DNA of 64,000 nt from Mesorhizobium sp. CU3 (GCF_006442965.1 NZ_VFWX01000020.1:62001-126000); one strand, 5' to 3'. Positions 24,766 through 33,971 are shown, counted from the first letter of the stretch. A program made the numbers and translations. The notes: a model not told the origin generated them from the sequence alone.

Positions 24766-25493
24766 TGGCCGGCACAACGCTGCTCGACATCAAGGGTGTC
24801 GAGACCTATTACGGCAACATCCGGGCGCTGAACGGCGTCAATGTCCAGGTCAACCAGGGCGAGGTCGTGGCGCTGATCGGCGCCAACGGCGCCGGCAAAT
24901 CGACCTTGATGATGACCATCTTTGGGGCGCCGCGGGCGCGGACCGGCAGCATCACCTTCGCCGGCACCGACATCACGCAGATGCCGACGCATGAGATCGC
25001 GCGCCTGCGCATCGCGCAGTCGCCCGAAGGCAGGCGCATCTTCCCGCGCATGACGGTGATGGAAAACCTGCAGATGGGCGCCAGCCTCGACAACCTCAAA
25101 TATTACGACGAGGACGTCGAGAAGGTGTTCACGCTGTTTCCGCGGCTAAAGGAACGCATCGGCCAGCGCGGCGGCACGCTGTCGGGCGGCGAGCAGCAGA
25201 TGCTGTCGATCGGCCGCGCGCTGATGGCAAGGCCGAAGCTGCTTCTGCTCGACGAGCCGTCGCTGGGTCTGGCGCCGCTGATCGTCAAGCAGATCTTCGA
25301 CGCCATTCGCGAGCTGAACCGCACGCAAGGGCTGACTGTGTTCCTGGTCGAGCAGAACGCCTTCGGCGCGCTCAAGCTCGCGACGCGCGGCTATGTCATG
25401 GTCAACGGCAATGTGACGATGAGCGGCACCGGCAAGGAATTGCTCGCCAATCCGGAAGTGCGCGCAGCCTATCTGGAAGGCGGCCATCACTAG
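24765..25493 (+). CDS. livF: Branched-chain amino acid ABC transporter ATPase LivF
   Basis: 242 residues, normal LivF size. Walker A is GANGAGKST, the signature LSGGEQQMLSIGRAL, Walker B LLLLDEPSLGLAP and the H-loop VEQNAFGAL. It pairs with LivG to drive import of leucine, isoleucine, valine and related amino acids. The ATG overlaps the livG stop by one base (TAATG), so the two subunits are translationally coupled. Confidence 0.96.
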   Translation: MAGTTLLDIKGVETYYGNIRALNGVNVQVNQGEVVALIGANGAGKSTLMMTIFGAPRARTGSITFAGTDITQMPTHEIARLRIAQSPEGRRIFPRMTVMENLQMGASLDNLKYYDEDVEKVFTLFPRLKERIGQRGGTLSGGEQQMLSIGRALMARPKLLLLDEPSLGLAPLIVKQIFDAIRELNRTQGLTVFLVEQNAFGALKLATRGYVMVNGNVTMSGTGKELLANPEVRAAYLEGGHH

Positions 25494-25507
25494 GGGTTTG
25501 TTCTGAA

Positions 25508-25550
25508 GCATGATCTTCTCCGAAAAGTCCGCAACTTTTCTGGATCATGC
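25508..25550. repeat. Dispersed AGCATGATC palindromic repeat
   Basis: GCATGATC (25508-25515) and GATCATGC (25543-25550) are the arms; the interior holds TCTCCGAAAAGTCCGCAACTT. It lies 14 bases after the livF stop, inside the liv operon, and might fold in the mRNA as a processing or attenuation hairpin. Confidence 0.75.
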
Positions 25551-25569
25551 AGGATCGGGAAGATAAATC

Positions 25570-25917
25570 ATGCAGGGTATTATCTACGAAGAAGCCTCGA
25601 TCTGGCAGTTCCTGTTCGTCACCTGCCTGCTCGGCGGCTGGGCGGCATGGATGACCGGCAAGGCGGCGGCGCAGACCTGGAGCAGCTACTTGCAGCTGTT
25701 CTTCTACATGCTCGGTCTTGGCGTCGGCATCCGGTTCATCCATCACGCGCTGTTCGACGGCACCATGTTCTCGCTGCACTACTATATCGTCGACACCATC
25801 GTGCTGATGGTATTGGGCTTCCTCGGCTATCAATACACGCGCACCAACCAAATGGTCACGCAGTATAACTGGCTCTATGAAAGAGCTTCCTTATTGAGCT
25901 GGAAGCCCAAGGGCTGA
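25570..25917 (+). CDS. DUF6867-type small membrane protein of the liv operon
   Basis: 115 residues with three or four hydrophobic helices (about 12-30, 42-60, 70-95) and no known catalytic motif. A protein of this type sits between livF and livK in many rhizobia, so co-conservation suggests an accessory role in branched-chain amino acid transport, but no function is established. The family name is given from memory. The gene starts 76 bases after livF, across a palindromic repeat, and ends 137 bases before livK. Confidence 0.7.
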   Translation: MQGIIYEEASIWQFLFVTCLLGGWAAWMTGKAAAQTWSSYLQLFFYMLGLGVGIRFIHHALFDGTMFSLHYYIVDTIVLMVLGFLGYQYTRTNQMVTQYNWLYERASLLSWKPKG

Positions 25918-26054
25918 CGTTCACCATTAACGCCGTTTCGGGGATGAATCGGCGTGACAAGTGCCTGAAAATCGGCATTCTATGCTTTCTGCGATAAGGG
26001 TGGGCATCGCATGAAAGTATCATCCACGCCCACTCCGTAAATGGGAGCGTTTCA

Positions 26055-27176
26055 ATGAAAAAATCACTCTTGTCCGCCGTTGCGCTGACCGCGTTCATCG
26101 CGCTCGGCGGCAGCGCGTGGGCCGCTGACATCCTGATCGGCGTCGCCGGTCCGATCACCGGCCCGAACGCCGCCTTCGGTGCTCAGCTGCAAAAGGGCGC
26201 GGAGCAGGCGGTCGCCGACATCAACGCCGCGGGCGGCATCAACGGCCAGCAGCTCAAGCTCGAGATCGGCGACGACGTCTCCGACCCCAAGCAGGGCATC
26301 TCGGTCGCCAACAAGTTCGTCGCTGACGGCGTCAAGTTCGTCGACGGGCACTTTAACTCGGGCGTCACCATTCCGGCGTCGGAAGTCTATGCCGAAAACG
26401 GCATCCTCGTGATGACCCCGGCCGCGACCAATCCGAAGCTCACCGAGCGCGGCCTGTGGAACACCTTCCGTACCTGCGGTCGCGACGACCAGCAGGGCAA
26501 GGTGGCCGGCGACTACATCGCCAAGAACTTCAAGGACGCCAAGATCGCCATCATCCACGACAAGACGCCTTACGGCCAGGGCCTTGCCGACGAGACCAAG
26601 AAGAACCTGAACGCCAACGGCATCACCGAGGTGATGTATGAAGGCGTCAACGTCGGCGACAAGGACTTCTCGGCCCTCATCGCCAAGATGAAGGAAAACG
26701 GCGTCACCCTGATCTACTGGGGGGGCCTGCACACCGAAGCCGGCCTGATCATCCGTCAGTCGGCCGACCAGGGCCTGAAGGCGCCGCTGTTCTCGGGCGA
26801 CGGCATTGTCTCCAACGAACTGGCCTCGATCGCCGGCGATGCCGTTGCCGGCACGCTCAACACCTTCGCTCCGGATCCGCGCAAGAATCCGGCCGCCAAG
26901 GAAGTGGTGGAGAAGTTCCGCGCCGCCGGCTTCGAGCCGGAAGCCTACACGCTGTACTCCTACGCCGCGATCCAGATCATCTCGCAGGCTATCGCCAAGG
27001 CCGGCTCGGCCGACGATGCGCAGAAGGTCGCCGAGATCATCAAGTCGGGCGGTCCGTGGAAGACGGCCATCGGCGAGATCGGCTACGACTCCAAGGGCGA
27101 CATCACCCGTCCGGACTACGTCATCTACGAATGGAAGAAGGGTGACGACGGCAAGTACAGCTACTTCGAGAAATAA
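26055..27176 (+). CDS. livK: Branched-chain amino acid ABC transporter substrate-binding protein LivK
   Basis: 373-residue periplasmic binding protein. The signal peptide is MKKSLLSAVALTAFIALGG to AWA. The mature type I fold begins DILIGVAGPITGPNAAFG, and SGVTIPASEVYAENGILVMTPAATNP carries the serine and threonine residues that hold the amino acid. FSGDGIVSNELASIAG and YAAIQIISQAI are conserved. The C-terminus YVIYEWKKGDDGKYSYFEK is standard. It closes the liv operon and is followed by a strong terminator; a binding protein is often expressed in excess from its own promoter in the preceding gap. Confidence 0.95.
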   Translation: MKKSLLSAVALTAFIALGGSAWAADILIGVAGPITGPNAAFGAQLQKGAEQAVADINAAGGINGQQLKLEIGDDVSDPKQGISVANKFVADGVKFVDGHFNSGVTIPASEVYAENGILVMTPAATNPKLTERGLWNTFRTCGRDDQQGKVAGDYIAKNFKDAKIAIIHDKTPYGQGLADETKKNLNANGITEVMYEGVNVGDKDFSALIAKMKENGVTLIYWGGLHTEAGLIIRQSADQGLKAPLFSGDGIVSNELASIAGDAVAGTLNTFAPDPRKNPAAKEVVEKFRAAGFEPEAYTLYSYAAIQIISQAIAKAGSADDAQKVAEIIKSGGPWKTAIGEIGYDSKGDITRPDYVIYEWKKGDDGKYSYFEK

Positions 27177-27203
27177 GCCGGCAAACAAAGCCGACTTTTC
27201 GGG

Positions 27204-27235
27204 ATGCCCGGCGCCAAGCGCCGGGCATTTTCTTT
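27204..27235 (+). terminator. Rho-independent terminator of the liv operon
   Basis: ATGCCCGGCGC (27204-27214), loop CAA, GCGCCGGGCAT (27218-27228), then TTTTCTTT. Perfect 11-bp stem, 28 bases after the livK stop. Confidence 0.85.
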
Positions 27236-27448
27236 GGTAGCGTCCTTCCGGTACATAGCGCCTTGTTGCGCCCACCGATGCCCCTTTCCGTCGCTGCCGT
27301 AGGGCATATCGAGAAAGGCAATGACGGCTTTGCCGCAAACAGGGGACCTAAATCGTTTTAGATGTCGCGCGATTCTGTTTGCACTGCAGCATTTTCACGC
27401 TAATCATTGCGCCGGTTACCTTCCCTTCCGCTGCTGGAGCCCTCGTCC

Positions 27449-30400
27449 TTGGCCATCACGAAGATTCTCGTCGCCAATCGGTCCGAAATCGCCATCCGCG
27501 TCTTCCGCGCGGCCAATGAGCTGGGCCTCAAAACCGTGGCGATCTGGGCGGAGGAGGACAAATATTCGCTGCACCGCTTCAAGGCCGACGAGAGCTATCA
27601 GGTCGGGCGCGGCCCGCACCTCAACAAGGACATGGGGCCGATCGAGAGCTACCTGTCGATCGAGGAAGTGATCCGCGTCGCAAAACTGTCCGGCGCCGAC
27701 GCCATCCATCCCGGCTACGGCCTGCTCTCGGAAAGCCCGGAATTCGCCGAGGCCTGCGCCGAAGCCAGCATCACCTTCATCGGTCCGAAGCCGGAGACGA
27801 TGCGCCGTCTCGGCAACAAGGTCGCCGCGCGCAATCTGGCGATCGAGGTCGGCGTGCCGGTGGTGCCCGCCACTGATCCGCTGCCCGACGACATGGAGGC
27901 GGTGAAGAAGCTCGCCGCCGAGATCGGCTATCCGGTTATGCTCAAGGCCTCGTGGGGCGGCGGCGGCCGCGGCATGCGCGCCATCCGCGCGGAAGCCGAC
28001 CTCGCCCGCGAGGTGATGGAAGGCAAGCGCGAGGCCAAGGCCGCCTTCGGCAAGGACGAGGTCTATCTCGAAAAGCTGATCGAGCGCGCCCGCCATGTCG
28101 AGGTGCAGGTGCTGGGCGACACGCATGGCAACGCCGTGCATCTTTTCGAGCGCGACTGCTCGATCCAACGCCGCAACCAGAAGGTCGTGGAACGCGCGCC
28201 GGCGCCTTATCTCAGCGAGGAACTGCGGCAGGAGCTTTGCGGCTATGCGCTCAAGATCGCGCGCGAGACCAGCTATATCGGCGCCGGCACGGTCGAGTTC
28301 CTGCAGGACGCCGACACCGGCAAGTTCTACTTCATCGAGGTCAATCCGCGCATCCAGGTCGAGCACACTGTCACCGAGCAGGTGACCGGCATCGATATCG
28401 TCAAGGCGCAGATCCATATCCTCGACGGCTTCGCCATCGGCACCAAGGAATCCGGCGTGCCGGCGCAGAAGGACATCCGCCTCAATGGCCATGCGCTGCA
28501 GTGCCGCATCACCACCGAAGACCCTGAGCACAATTTCATCCCGGATTACGGCCGCATCACCGCCTATCGCGAGGCGGCCGGCTTCGGCATCCGGCTCGAC
28601 GGCGGCACCGCCTATTCGGGCGCGGTCATCACCCGCTTCTACGATCCGCTGCTCGAAAAGGTGACGGCCTGGGCGCCGACACCGGGCGAGGCGATTTCGC
28701 GCATGAACCGGGCGCTGCGCGAGTTTCGCATCCGCGGCGTCGCCACCAACCTCACCTTCCTCGAAGCGATCATCAACCACCAGCGCTTCCACGACAATTC
28801 CTACACGACCCGTTTCATCGACACGACGCCGGAGCTGTTCGAGCAGGTGAAGCGGCAGGATCGCGCCACCAAGCTGCTCAATTATCTGGCCGATGTCAGC
28901 GTCAACGGCCACCCGGAGACGCGCGGCCGGCCGATGCCGAAGGCCAATGCGGCGGCGCCCGTGGTGCCCTATCTCAACGGCCACATTCCGGACGGCAGCA
29001 AGCAGCGCCTCGATGCTCTCGGTCCGGAGAAATTCGCAGTCTGGATGCGTGGCGAACGCCAGGTGCTGGTCACCGACACGACGATGCGCGACGGCCACCA
29101 GTCGCTGCTTGCCACGCGCATGCGCACGCATGACATCGTCGGCATCGCCGGCACCTATGCGCGGGCGCTGCCTCAGCTTTTGTCGCTGGAATGCTGGGGC
29201 GGTGCCACGTTCGACGTCGCCATGCGCTTCCTGACCGAGGATCCGTGGGAGCGGCTGAGCAAGGTGCGCGAGGCCGCACCGAACCTTCTCCTGCAAATGC
29301 TTCTGCGCGGCGCCAACGGTGTTGGCTACATCAATTATCCCGACAATGTCGTGCAGCATTTCGTCAAGCAGGCCGCCAGCGGCGGCGTCGACCTGTTCCG
29401 CGTCTTCGACTGCCTGAACTGGGTCGAGAACATGCGCGTCGCCATGGACGCGGTCGGCGCCGAGGGCAAGCTGGTCGAAGCGGCGATGTGCTACACCGGC
29501 GACATCCTCGATCCGGCGCGCGCCAAATACGACCTCAAATATTATGTCGGGCTGGCCAAGGAACTGGAAGCGGCCGGCGCCAATATCATCGCCGTCAAGG
29601 ACATGGCCGGGCTCTTGAAGCCCGCCGCGGCGCGCGTGCTGTTCAAGGCGCTGCGCGAAGCGACCGACCTGCCGATCCATTTCCACACGCATGACACGTC
29701 CGGCCTGTCGGCCGCGACGGTGCTGGCGGCGGTGGAGAGTGGCGCCGACGCCATCGACGCGGCGATGGATTCCTTCTCCGGCAACACCTCGCAGCCCTGT
29801 CTTGGCTCGATCGTCGAGGCGCTGAAAGGCACCGAGCGCGATCCCGGCCTCGACCCGCAATGGATCCGCCGCATCTCCTTCTACTGGGAAGCGGTGCGCA
29901 ACCAGTACGCCGCCTTCGAAAGCGACCTAAAGGGACCGGCTTCGGAAGTCTATCTGCACGAGATGCCGGGTGGCCAGTTCACCAACCTCAAGGAACAGGC
30001 GCGCTCGCTTGGACTGGAGACGCGCTGGCACGAGGTCGCGCAGGCCTATCACGACGTCAATTTGATGTTCGGCGACATCGTCAAGGTGACGCCGTCCTCC
30101 AAGGTGGTCGGCGACATGGCGCTGATGATGGTCAGCCAGGACCTCACCGTCGCCGACGTCGAGAACCCGGCCAAGGACATCGCCTTCCCGGACTCGGTCG
30201 TCTCCATGCTGCGCGGCGATCTCGGCCAGTCACCCGGCGGCTGGCCGACGGCGCTGCAGAAGAAGGCGCTGAAGGGCGAGAAGCCGATCACGGCGCGGCC
30301 GGGCTCGCTGTTGAAGCCGGCCGATCTCAAGGCCAGCCGCAAGGATATCGAGACAAAGCTGGAGCGCAGGCTCTCGGAGTTCGAATTCGCCTCCTGGCTG

Positions 30401-30907
30401 ATGTACCCGAAGGTGTTCACCGACTTCGCCGCCGCGCAGGAAACCTACGGGCCGGTGAGCGTGCTGCCGACGCCGACCTATTTCTACGGCATGAAGTCGG
30501 AGGACGAGATCTTCCTCGACATAGAGAAGGGCAAGACGCTGGTGGTGCGCTGCCTGGCGGTCGGCGATGTCGACGAAAAGGGCATGGTCACCGTCTTCTT
30601 CGAGCTCAACGGCCAGCCGCGCCGCGTCAGGGTGCCGGACAGGGCGCATGGCGCCTCCGCCGCCAAGGCGCGCCGCAAGGCCGAGCCCGGCAACGAAGCG
30701 CATGTCGGCGCGCCGATGCCCGGCGTGGTCTCTGCGCTTGCCGTAGCCGCCGGACAGGCGGTCAAGGCTGGCGACGTGCTGCTGTCGATCGAGGCGATGA
30801 AGATGGAGACCGCGCTCCACGCCGAGCGCGACGGCGAGGTCGCCGAAGTGCTGGTCCGCGCCGGCGAACAGATCGACGCCAAGGATTTGCTCGTCGCCTT
30901 TAAATAA
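27449..30907 (+). CDS. pyc: Pyruvate carboxylase
   Basis: 1152-residue biotin enzyme converting pyruvate, bicarbonate and ATP to oxaloacetate, the main anaplerotic step in rhizobia. Domains in order: biotin carboxylase (1-455; ATP-grasp KASWGGGGRGMR, FIEVNPRIQVEHTVTEQ), carboxyltransferase TIM barrel (about 530-810; TTMRDGHQSLLATRMR, metal-site HFHTHDTSG), PC tetramerisation region, and C-terminal biotinyl domain with EAMKMET near residue 1116. The only starts before KILVANRSEIAIRVF are TTG codons; 27449 gives the usual short N-terminus and has GGAG upstream. The stop overlaps the second 144-bp repeat. The minus-strand frame opposite is a shadow. Confidence 0.95.
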   Translation: MAITKILVANRSEIAIRVFRAANELGLKTVAIWAEEDKYSLHRFKADESYQVGRGPHLNKDMGPIESYLSIEEVIRVAKLSGADAIHPGYGLLSESPEFAEACAEASITFIGPKPETMRRLGNKVAARNLAIEVGVPVVPATDPLPDDMEAVKKLAAEIGYPVMLKASWGGGGRGMRAIRAEADLAREVMEGKREAKAAFGKDEVYLEKLIERARHVEVQVLGDTHGNAVHLFERDCSIQRRNQKVVERAPAPYLSEELRQELCGYALKIARETSYIGAGTVEFLQDADTGKFYFIEVNPRIQVEHTVTEQVTGIDIVKAQIHILDGFAIGTKESGVPAQKDIRLNGHALQCRITTEDPEHNFIPDYGRITAYREAAGFGIRLDGGTAYSGAVITRFYDPLLEKVTAWAPTPGEAISRMNRALREFRIRGVATNLTFLEAIINHQRFHDNSYTTRFIDTTPELFEQVKRQDRATKLLNYLADVSVNGHPETRGRPMPKANAAAPVVPYLNGHIPDGSKQRLDALGPEKFAVWMRGERQVLVTDTTMRDGHQSLLATRMRTHDIVGIAGTYARALPQLLSLECWGGATFDVAMRFLTEDPWERLSKVREAAPNLLLQMLLRGANGVGYINYPDNVVQHFVKQAASGGVDLFRVFDCLNWVENMRVAMDAVGAEGKLVEAAMCYTGDILDPARAKYDLKYYVGLAKELEAAGANIIAVKDMAGLLKPAAARVLFKALREATDLPIHFHTHDTSGLSAATVLAAVESGADAIDAAMDSFSGNTSQPCLGSIVEALKGTERDPGLDPQWIRRISFYWEAVRNQYAAFESDLKGPASEVYLHEMPGGQFTNLKEQARSLGLETRWHEVAQAYHDVNLMFGDIVKVTPSSKVVGDMALMMVSQDLTVADVENPAKDIAFPDSVVSMLRGDLGQSPGGWPTALQKKALKGEKPITARPGSLLKPADLKASRKDIETKLERRLSEFEFASWLMYPKVFTDFAAAQETYGPVSVLPTPTYFYGMKSEDEIFLDIEKGKTLVVRCLAVGDVDEKGMVTVFFELNGQPRRVRVPDRAHGASAAKARRKAEPGNEAHVGAPMPGVVSALAVAAGQAVKAGDVLLSIEAMKMETALHAERDGEVAEVLVRAGEQIDAKDLLVAFK

Positions 30908-31049
30908 GGTGCGCCGATATTCAGGTGAGGCCGGCCTGCAAATGCCGGCTTCCTGCGCTTCCGGTGCTCACGTACGAAAAGTACGCTCCGCTCCGGTTCT
31001 CGGAATCCGACATTTTCGACGCGGCCTGACCTGAATCTCGACACACCTT
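30906..31049. mobile_element. 144-bp MITE-like element with terminal inverted repeats, copy 2
   Basis: Same length and ends as the copy at 8294: AAGGTGCGCCGATATTCAGG at the left and CCTGAATCTCGACACACCTT at the right, with CTCACGTACGAAAAGTACGC inside. About 134 of 144 positions match by eye. It too begins with the AA of the preceding TAA stop codon, here of pyc. Confidence 0.8.
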
Positions 31050-31172
31050 GTGCCTGGCCGTCCACAGGCGCTCGACAAGTGTCTTGACCAGCCGCGCCCG
31101 CTCGGGCAGGGAACCCGCTCCAATTTGGCACGGCGGGAATCGCCGTCGCACCAGAAGACGCGGAGAGAAAAA

Positions 31173-31433
31173 ATGGCCGATGAGATCACCGAGACCAGCC
31201 AGACTGTAGCCGCCGGCCAGCTGCGCGCCATCATCGAGCGCATCGAGCGCCTCGAAGAGGAAAAGAAGACGATTTCCGACGACATCAAGGATGTCTATGC
31301 CGAGGCCAAGGGCACCGGTTTCGACACCAAGGCGGTCCGCACCATCGTGCGGCTGCGCAAGAAGGATCAGGCCGAGCGCCAGGAAGAAGAATCCATCCTG
31401 GACCTGTACAAAGCCGCGCTCGGCATGGTCTGA
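31173..31433 (+). CDS. DUF2312 / GapR-like DNA-binding protein
   Basis: 86 residues, mostly helical coiled coil (QLRAIIERIERLEEEKKTIS) followed by KDVYAEAKGTGFDTKAVRTI and IVRLRKKDQAERQEEE. This is the DUF2312 family; the Caulobacter member GapR binds AT-rich, overtwisted DNA ahead of replication and transcription machinery and helps topoisomerases. Family length is about 80-90 residues, so it is complete. GGAGAG lies just before the ATG at 31173; the upstream extension of the frame runs into the repeat region and is not coding. Confidence 0.9.
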   Translation: MADEITETSQTVAAGQLRAIIERIERLEEEKKTISDDIKDVYAEAKGTGFDTKAVRTIVRLRKKDQAERQEEESILDLYKAALGMV

Positions 31434-31456
31434 GACCTCGTGGCCGGGGAACGGCC

Positions 31457-31903
31457 ATGAACGAGTTCGACTTCGGCGGCCGCCGCGCCACGGAGTTCCG
31501 CCATCGTGGCTTCTGGACGCTGTTCGCCGAGCGGCACCCGGAAGAAAGAGAGAGGCTCGCAAGGCGCGGGCCATGGTTCTGGCAGCGCGGGCTGCCGGAT
31601 TTCGCCTTGGTGCTTTCGATGTATGTCGCACCGGCGCAGAACCATGTCGGTGTCTTCTTCGGCCGCAATGAAAAGTTCGGCGCCACGGACTCCTGGTCGC
31701 GGCTGAAGCCGTTCCAGCCGGCGATCGAGGATCGGCTGAAGCTCAAGCCGGAGCAGAGCTGCGAGGGTCTCGGCATCAACTCGATGTGGCGGGTGAACTG
31801 CTATGCCGAGGACAACTGGCCGGCCATGAGCGACTGGCTGGTGACGGAATGCTCGCGTGTCGAGGAAGCGGTAACCACGGTTCTGGGACGGGATCGCCCG
31901 TGA
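31457..31903 (+). CDS. Conserved hypothetical protein (DUF4268-like)
   Basis: 148 residues, no signal peptide or membrane helix. It contains EFRHRGFWTLFAERHPEERE, an aromatic central segment (LSMYVAPAQNHVGVFFGRN) and ends EEAVTTVLGR. The layout recalls the DUF4268 family, which includes nuclease-associated proteins, but the match is by eye and weak; no catalytic residues stand out. Its GTGA overlap with the next gene indicates a two-gene unit. The ATG is 23 bases after the GapR-like gene. Confidence 0.6.
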   Translation: MNEFDFGGRRATEFRHRGFWTLFAERHPEERERLARRGPWFWQRGLPDFALVLSMYVAPAQNHVGVFFGRNEKFGATDSWSRLKPFQPAIEDRLKLKPEQSCEGLGINSMWRVNCYAEDNWPAMSDWLVTECSRVEEAVTTVLGRDRP

Positions 31904-32199
31904 TAACCGACTTCTTCCGCGCTCGCTGGCGCGGCGCGGCGCCGCTCGACCGGCTGTTCTGGCGCGACATGCTGCTTGTCGGCACGGCGATCAGCCTCGC
32001 CTCGTCGGCGCTGGCGCTTGTCCTGCTCGGGCTGAAGCTGCCGCTCTGGCTGGTGCTGACCGTTCATTTCCTGCCGGTGCCCTACAACATCTTCCTCACC
32101 ATCGCCGTCTGGCGCACGGCAGAGAAGGCCGGCGGCTTCAAGGCGCAGCTGATGATGCTGGGCTCGGCGCTCTGGCTGATCGCGGCCGCTGTCGTCTGA
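31900..32199 (+). CDS. Small inner-membrane protein
   Basis: 99 residues starting at a GTG that overlaps the previous stop (GTGA), which argues for translational coupling. Helices: about 23-47 (LVGTAISLASSALALVLLGL), 48-68 (LWLVLTVHFLPVPYNIFLTI) and 82-99. No known family recognised. A bidirectional terminator follows 31 bases after the stop. The frame continues upstream to 31786 inside the neighbouring gene, but only the GTG start fits the overlap. Confidence 0.65.
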   Translation: MITDFFRARWRGAAPLDRLFWRDMLLVGTAISLASSALALVLLGLKLPLWLVLTVHFLPVPYNIFLTIAVWRTAEKAGGFKAQLMMLGSALWLIAAAVV

Positions 32200-32230
32200 A
32201 GATATTTCCCTGGAACCGAGGGGCACAAAA

Positions 32231-32252
32231 AAGGGCGGCCGAAGCCGCCCTT
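32231..32252. terminator. Bidirectional terminator between the membrane protein gene and msrB
   Basis: AAGGGCGGC, loop CGAA, GCCGCCCTT. A-rich (CACAAAAAA) on one side and TTTCGG on the other, so it can serve the plus-strand unit and msrB on the minus strand. Confidence 0.75.
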
Positions 32253-32275
32253 TCGGGAATTCGAAGCGAAGTCGG

Positions 32276-32680
32276 TCAGGCCGCAGGCTCGAAGCGCAGC
32301 GCCACGCCGTTGATACAATAGCGCAGGCCGGTCGGCGGCGGGCCGTCCTCAAAGACGTGGCCGAGATGGCTGCCGCAGCGCGAGCAGTGGCATTCGGTGC
32401 GGACCATGCCGTAGCTGCGGTCGACGGTGTTCTCGATCGAGCCGGCAACGGGATCGTTGAAGCTCGGCCAGCCGGTGCCGCTCTCGAACTTCAGCTTGGA
32501 TTCGAACAGCGGCTGGTCGCAGCCGACGCAGTGGAAGGTGCCGGCGCGCTTCTCATAGAGCAGGGCGCAACTGCCGGGACGCTCGGTGCCGTGGTTGCGC
32601 ATGACGGCGTACTGCTCCGGCGTCAGCTTGGCGCGCCATTCGGCATCGGTGCGGGTGACGGGATAGGCGTGGGTGTCCAT
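32276..32680 (-). CDS. msrB: Peptide-methionine (R)-S-oxide reductase MsrB
   Basis: 134-residue enzyme that repairs the R-epimer of methionine sulfoxide in proteins. Zinc-binding CxxC pairs are FHCVGCDQPLF and CHCSRCGSHLG. The catalytic cysteine is in LRYCINGVALRF. Core motifs FESGTGWPSFNDP and GHVFEDGP are present. The ATG at 32680 gives the usual N-terminus (TDAEWRAKLTPEQYAVMRNHGTE); the extension to 32719 is non-coding. It is monocistronic and ends in a shared terminator. Confidence 0.95.
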   Translation of the reverse strand: MDTHAYPVTRTDAEWRAKLTPEQYAVMRNHGTERPGSCALLYEKRAGTFHCVGCDQPLFESKLKFESGTGWPSFNDPVAGSIENTVDRSYGMVRTECHCSRCGSHLGHVFEDGPPPTGLRYCINGVALRFEPAA

Positions 32681-32774
32681 GAAATCTCCTCGGCCTTGAC
32701 GGCTCGTTGTTGGTTGCAACGGGTATTCGCACGAAGATAGGCAATTGTTACATCAGTTCCCACCGCTGTCCCAG

Positions 32775-33965
32775 CTAGTGCTTCCTTGAAAGCTGCTTCG
32801 TCGCAGCCTCGAGCCCGGCCAGCGTCAGCGGGAACATGCGGCCGCCGAAGATATCGCCGATCAGCTGGATCGAGTGGGTGTAGCGCCAGTTCTTCTCGGC
32901 TTCCGGGTTCAGCCAGATCGCGTTCGGCCATTGCTGCAAGAGCCGCGCCAGCCAGACACTGCCGGCCTCGGGGTTCCAGTGCTCGACAGAGCCGCCCGGA
33001 TGCATGATCTCGTAAGGGCTCATCGAGGCGTCGCCGACGACGATCACCTTATAGTCCGGTCCGTATTTGTGGATCAGGTCGAAGGTCGGGATGGTTTCGG
33101 CGAGCCGGCGGCGATTGTCCTTCCAGACGCGCTCGTAAAGGCAGTTGTGGAAGTAGAAATATTCGAGCTGGCGGAATTCCGCGCGGGCGGCCGAGAACAG
33201 CTCCTCGACAGCCCGGATATGGTCGTCCATCGAGCCGCCGACATCGAAGAACATCAGAAGCTTCACCGCGTTGCGGCGCTCGGGCCGCGTCTTGACGTCG
33301 AGATAGCCGTGCTCGGCGGTTGCGTGGATGGTGCCGGGCAGGTCGAACTCTTCCTCGGCGCCCTCGCGCACCCAGCGGCGCAAGCGCTTCAGCGCCACCT
33401 TGATGTTGCGGGTGCCGAGTTCGACCGAGTCGTCGAAATTTCTGAACTCGCGCTTGTCCCAGACTTTTACCGCGCGGCGATGGCGGCTCTCATGCTGGCC
33501 GATGCGCACGCCTTCGGGATTGTAGCCATAGGCGCCGAAGGGCGAGGTGCCACCGGTGCCGATCCATTTCGAGCCGCCCTGGTGGCGACCCTTCTGCTCC
33601 TCCAGCCGCTTCTTCAACGTCTCCATAAGCTTGTCGAAGCCGCCCAAAGCCTCGACCAGTTTTTTCTCCTCGTCGGTCAGGTGCTTTTCGGCCAGCCGGC
33701 GCAGCCATTCCTCGGGGATGTTGGCGACGTCGACCGCGTCCGGCCCGCCGAGCGCTTCGACGCCCTTGAAGACATGCGCGAACACCTGGTCGAAGCGGTC
33801 GATATGGCGCTCGTCCTTCACCAGGGCGGCGCGGGCGAGGTAATAAAAACCTTCGACGTCATAGTCGACCAGCCCGGCCCCCAGGCCTTCCAGCAGCGAC
33901 AGATATTCCCTGAGCGAAACGGGAACCCGCGCGGCCTTCAGCTCGAGGAAGAAAGGGATGAACAT
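32775..33965 (-). CDS. VWA-domain (CoxE-like) protein of a MoxR operon
   Basis: 396 residues. The C-terminal half is a von Willebrand factor A domain with the metal-ion site DVGGSMDDH (usual form DxSxS, one serine here glycine) and VVVGDASMSPYEI. The N-terminal half (FIPFFLELKAARVPVSLREYLSLLEGL) is the region seen in CoxE-like/MoxR-associated proteins. With a MoxR AAA ATPase three genes upstream in the same operon it is probably an ATPase-plus-VWA chaperone pair that inserts metals or remodels target complexes; the client is unknown. It starts 6 bases after the GNAT gene. Confidence 0.85.
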   Translation of the reverse strand: MFIPFFLELKAARVPVSLREYLSLLEGLGAGLVDYDVEGFYYLARAALVKDERHIDRFDQVFAHVFKGVEALGGPDAVDVANIPEEWLRRLAEKHLTDEEKKLVEALGGFDKLMETLKKRLEEQKGRHQGGSKWIGTGGTSPFGAYGYNPEGVRIGQHESRHRRAVKVWDKREFRNFDDSVELGTRNIKVALKRLRRWVREGAEEEFDLPGTIHATAEHGYLDVKTRPERRNAVKLLMFFDVGGSMDDHIRAVEELFSAARAEFRQLEYFYFHNCLYERVWKDNRRRLAETIPTFDLIHKYGPDYKVIVVGDASMSPYEIMHPGGSVEHWNPEAGSVWLARLLQQWPNAIWLNPEAEKNWRYTHSIQLIGDIFGGRMFPLTLAGLEAATKQLSRKH

Positions 33966-33971
33966 CGGCCT

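Noticed and set aside
27416..29860. An 814-codon open frame on the minus strand opposite pyruvate carboxylase
   Set aside because: It mirrors the codon structure of pyc, has no RBS or domain, and its residues are the low-complexity R/A/D/H/G mix expected of an antisense shadow in GC-rich DNA. Similar long shadows opposite ctpA (1904-3262), mmsA (12810-14480) and tolA (62554-63711) were left out for the same reason.
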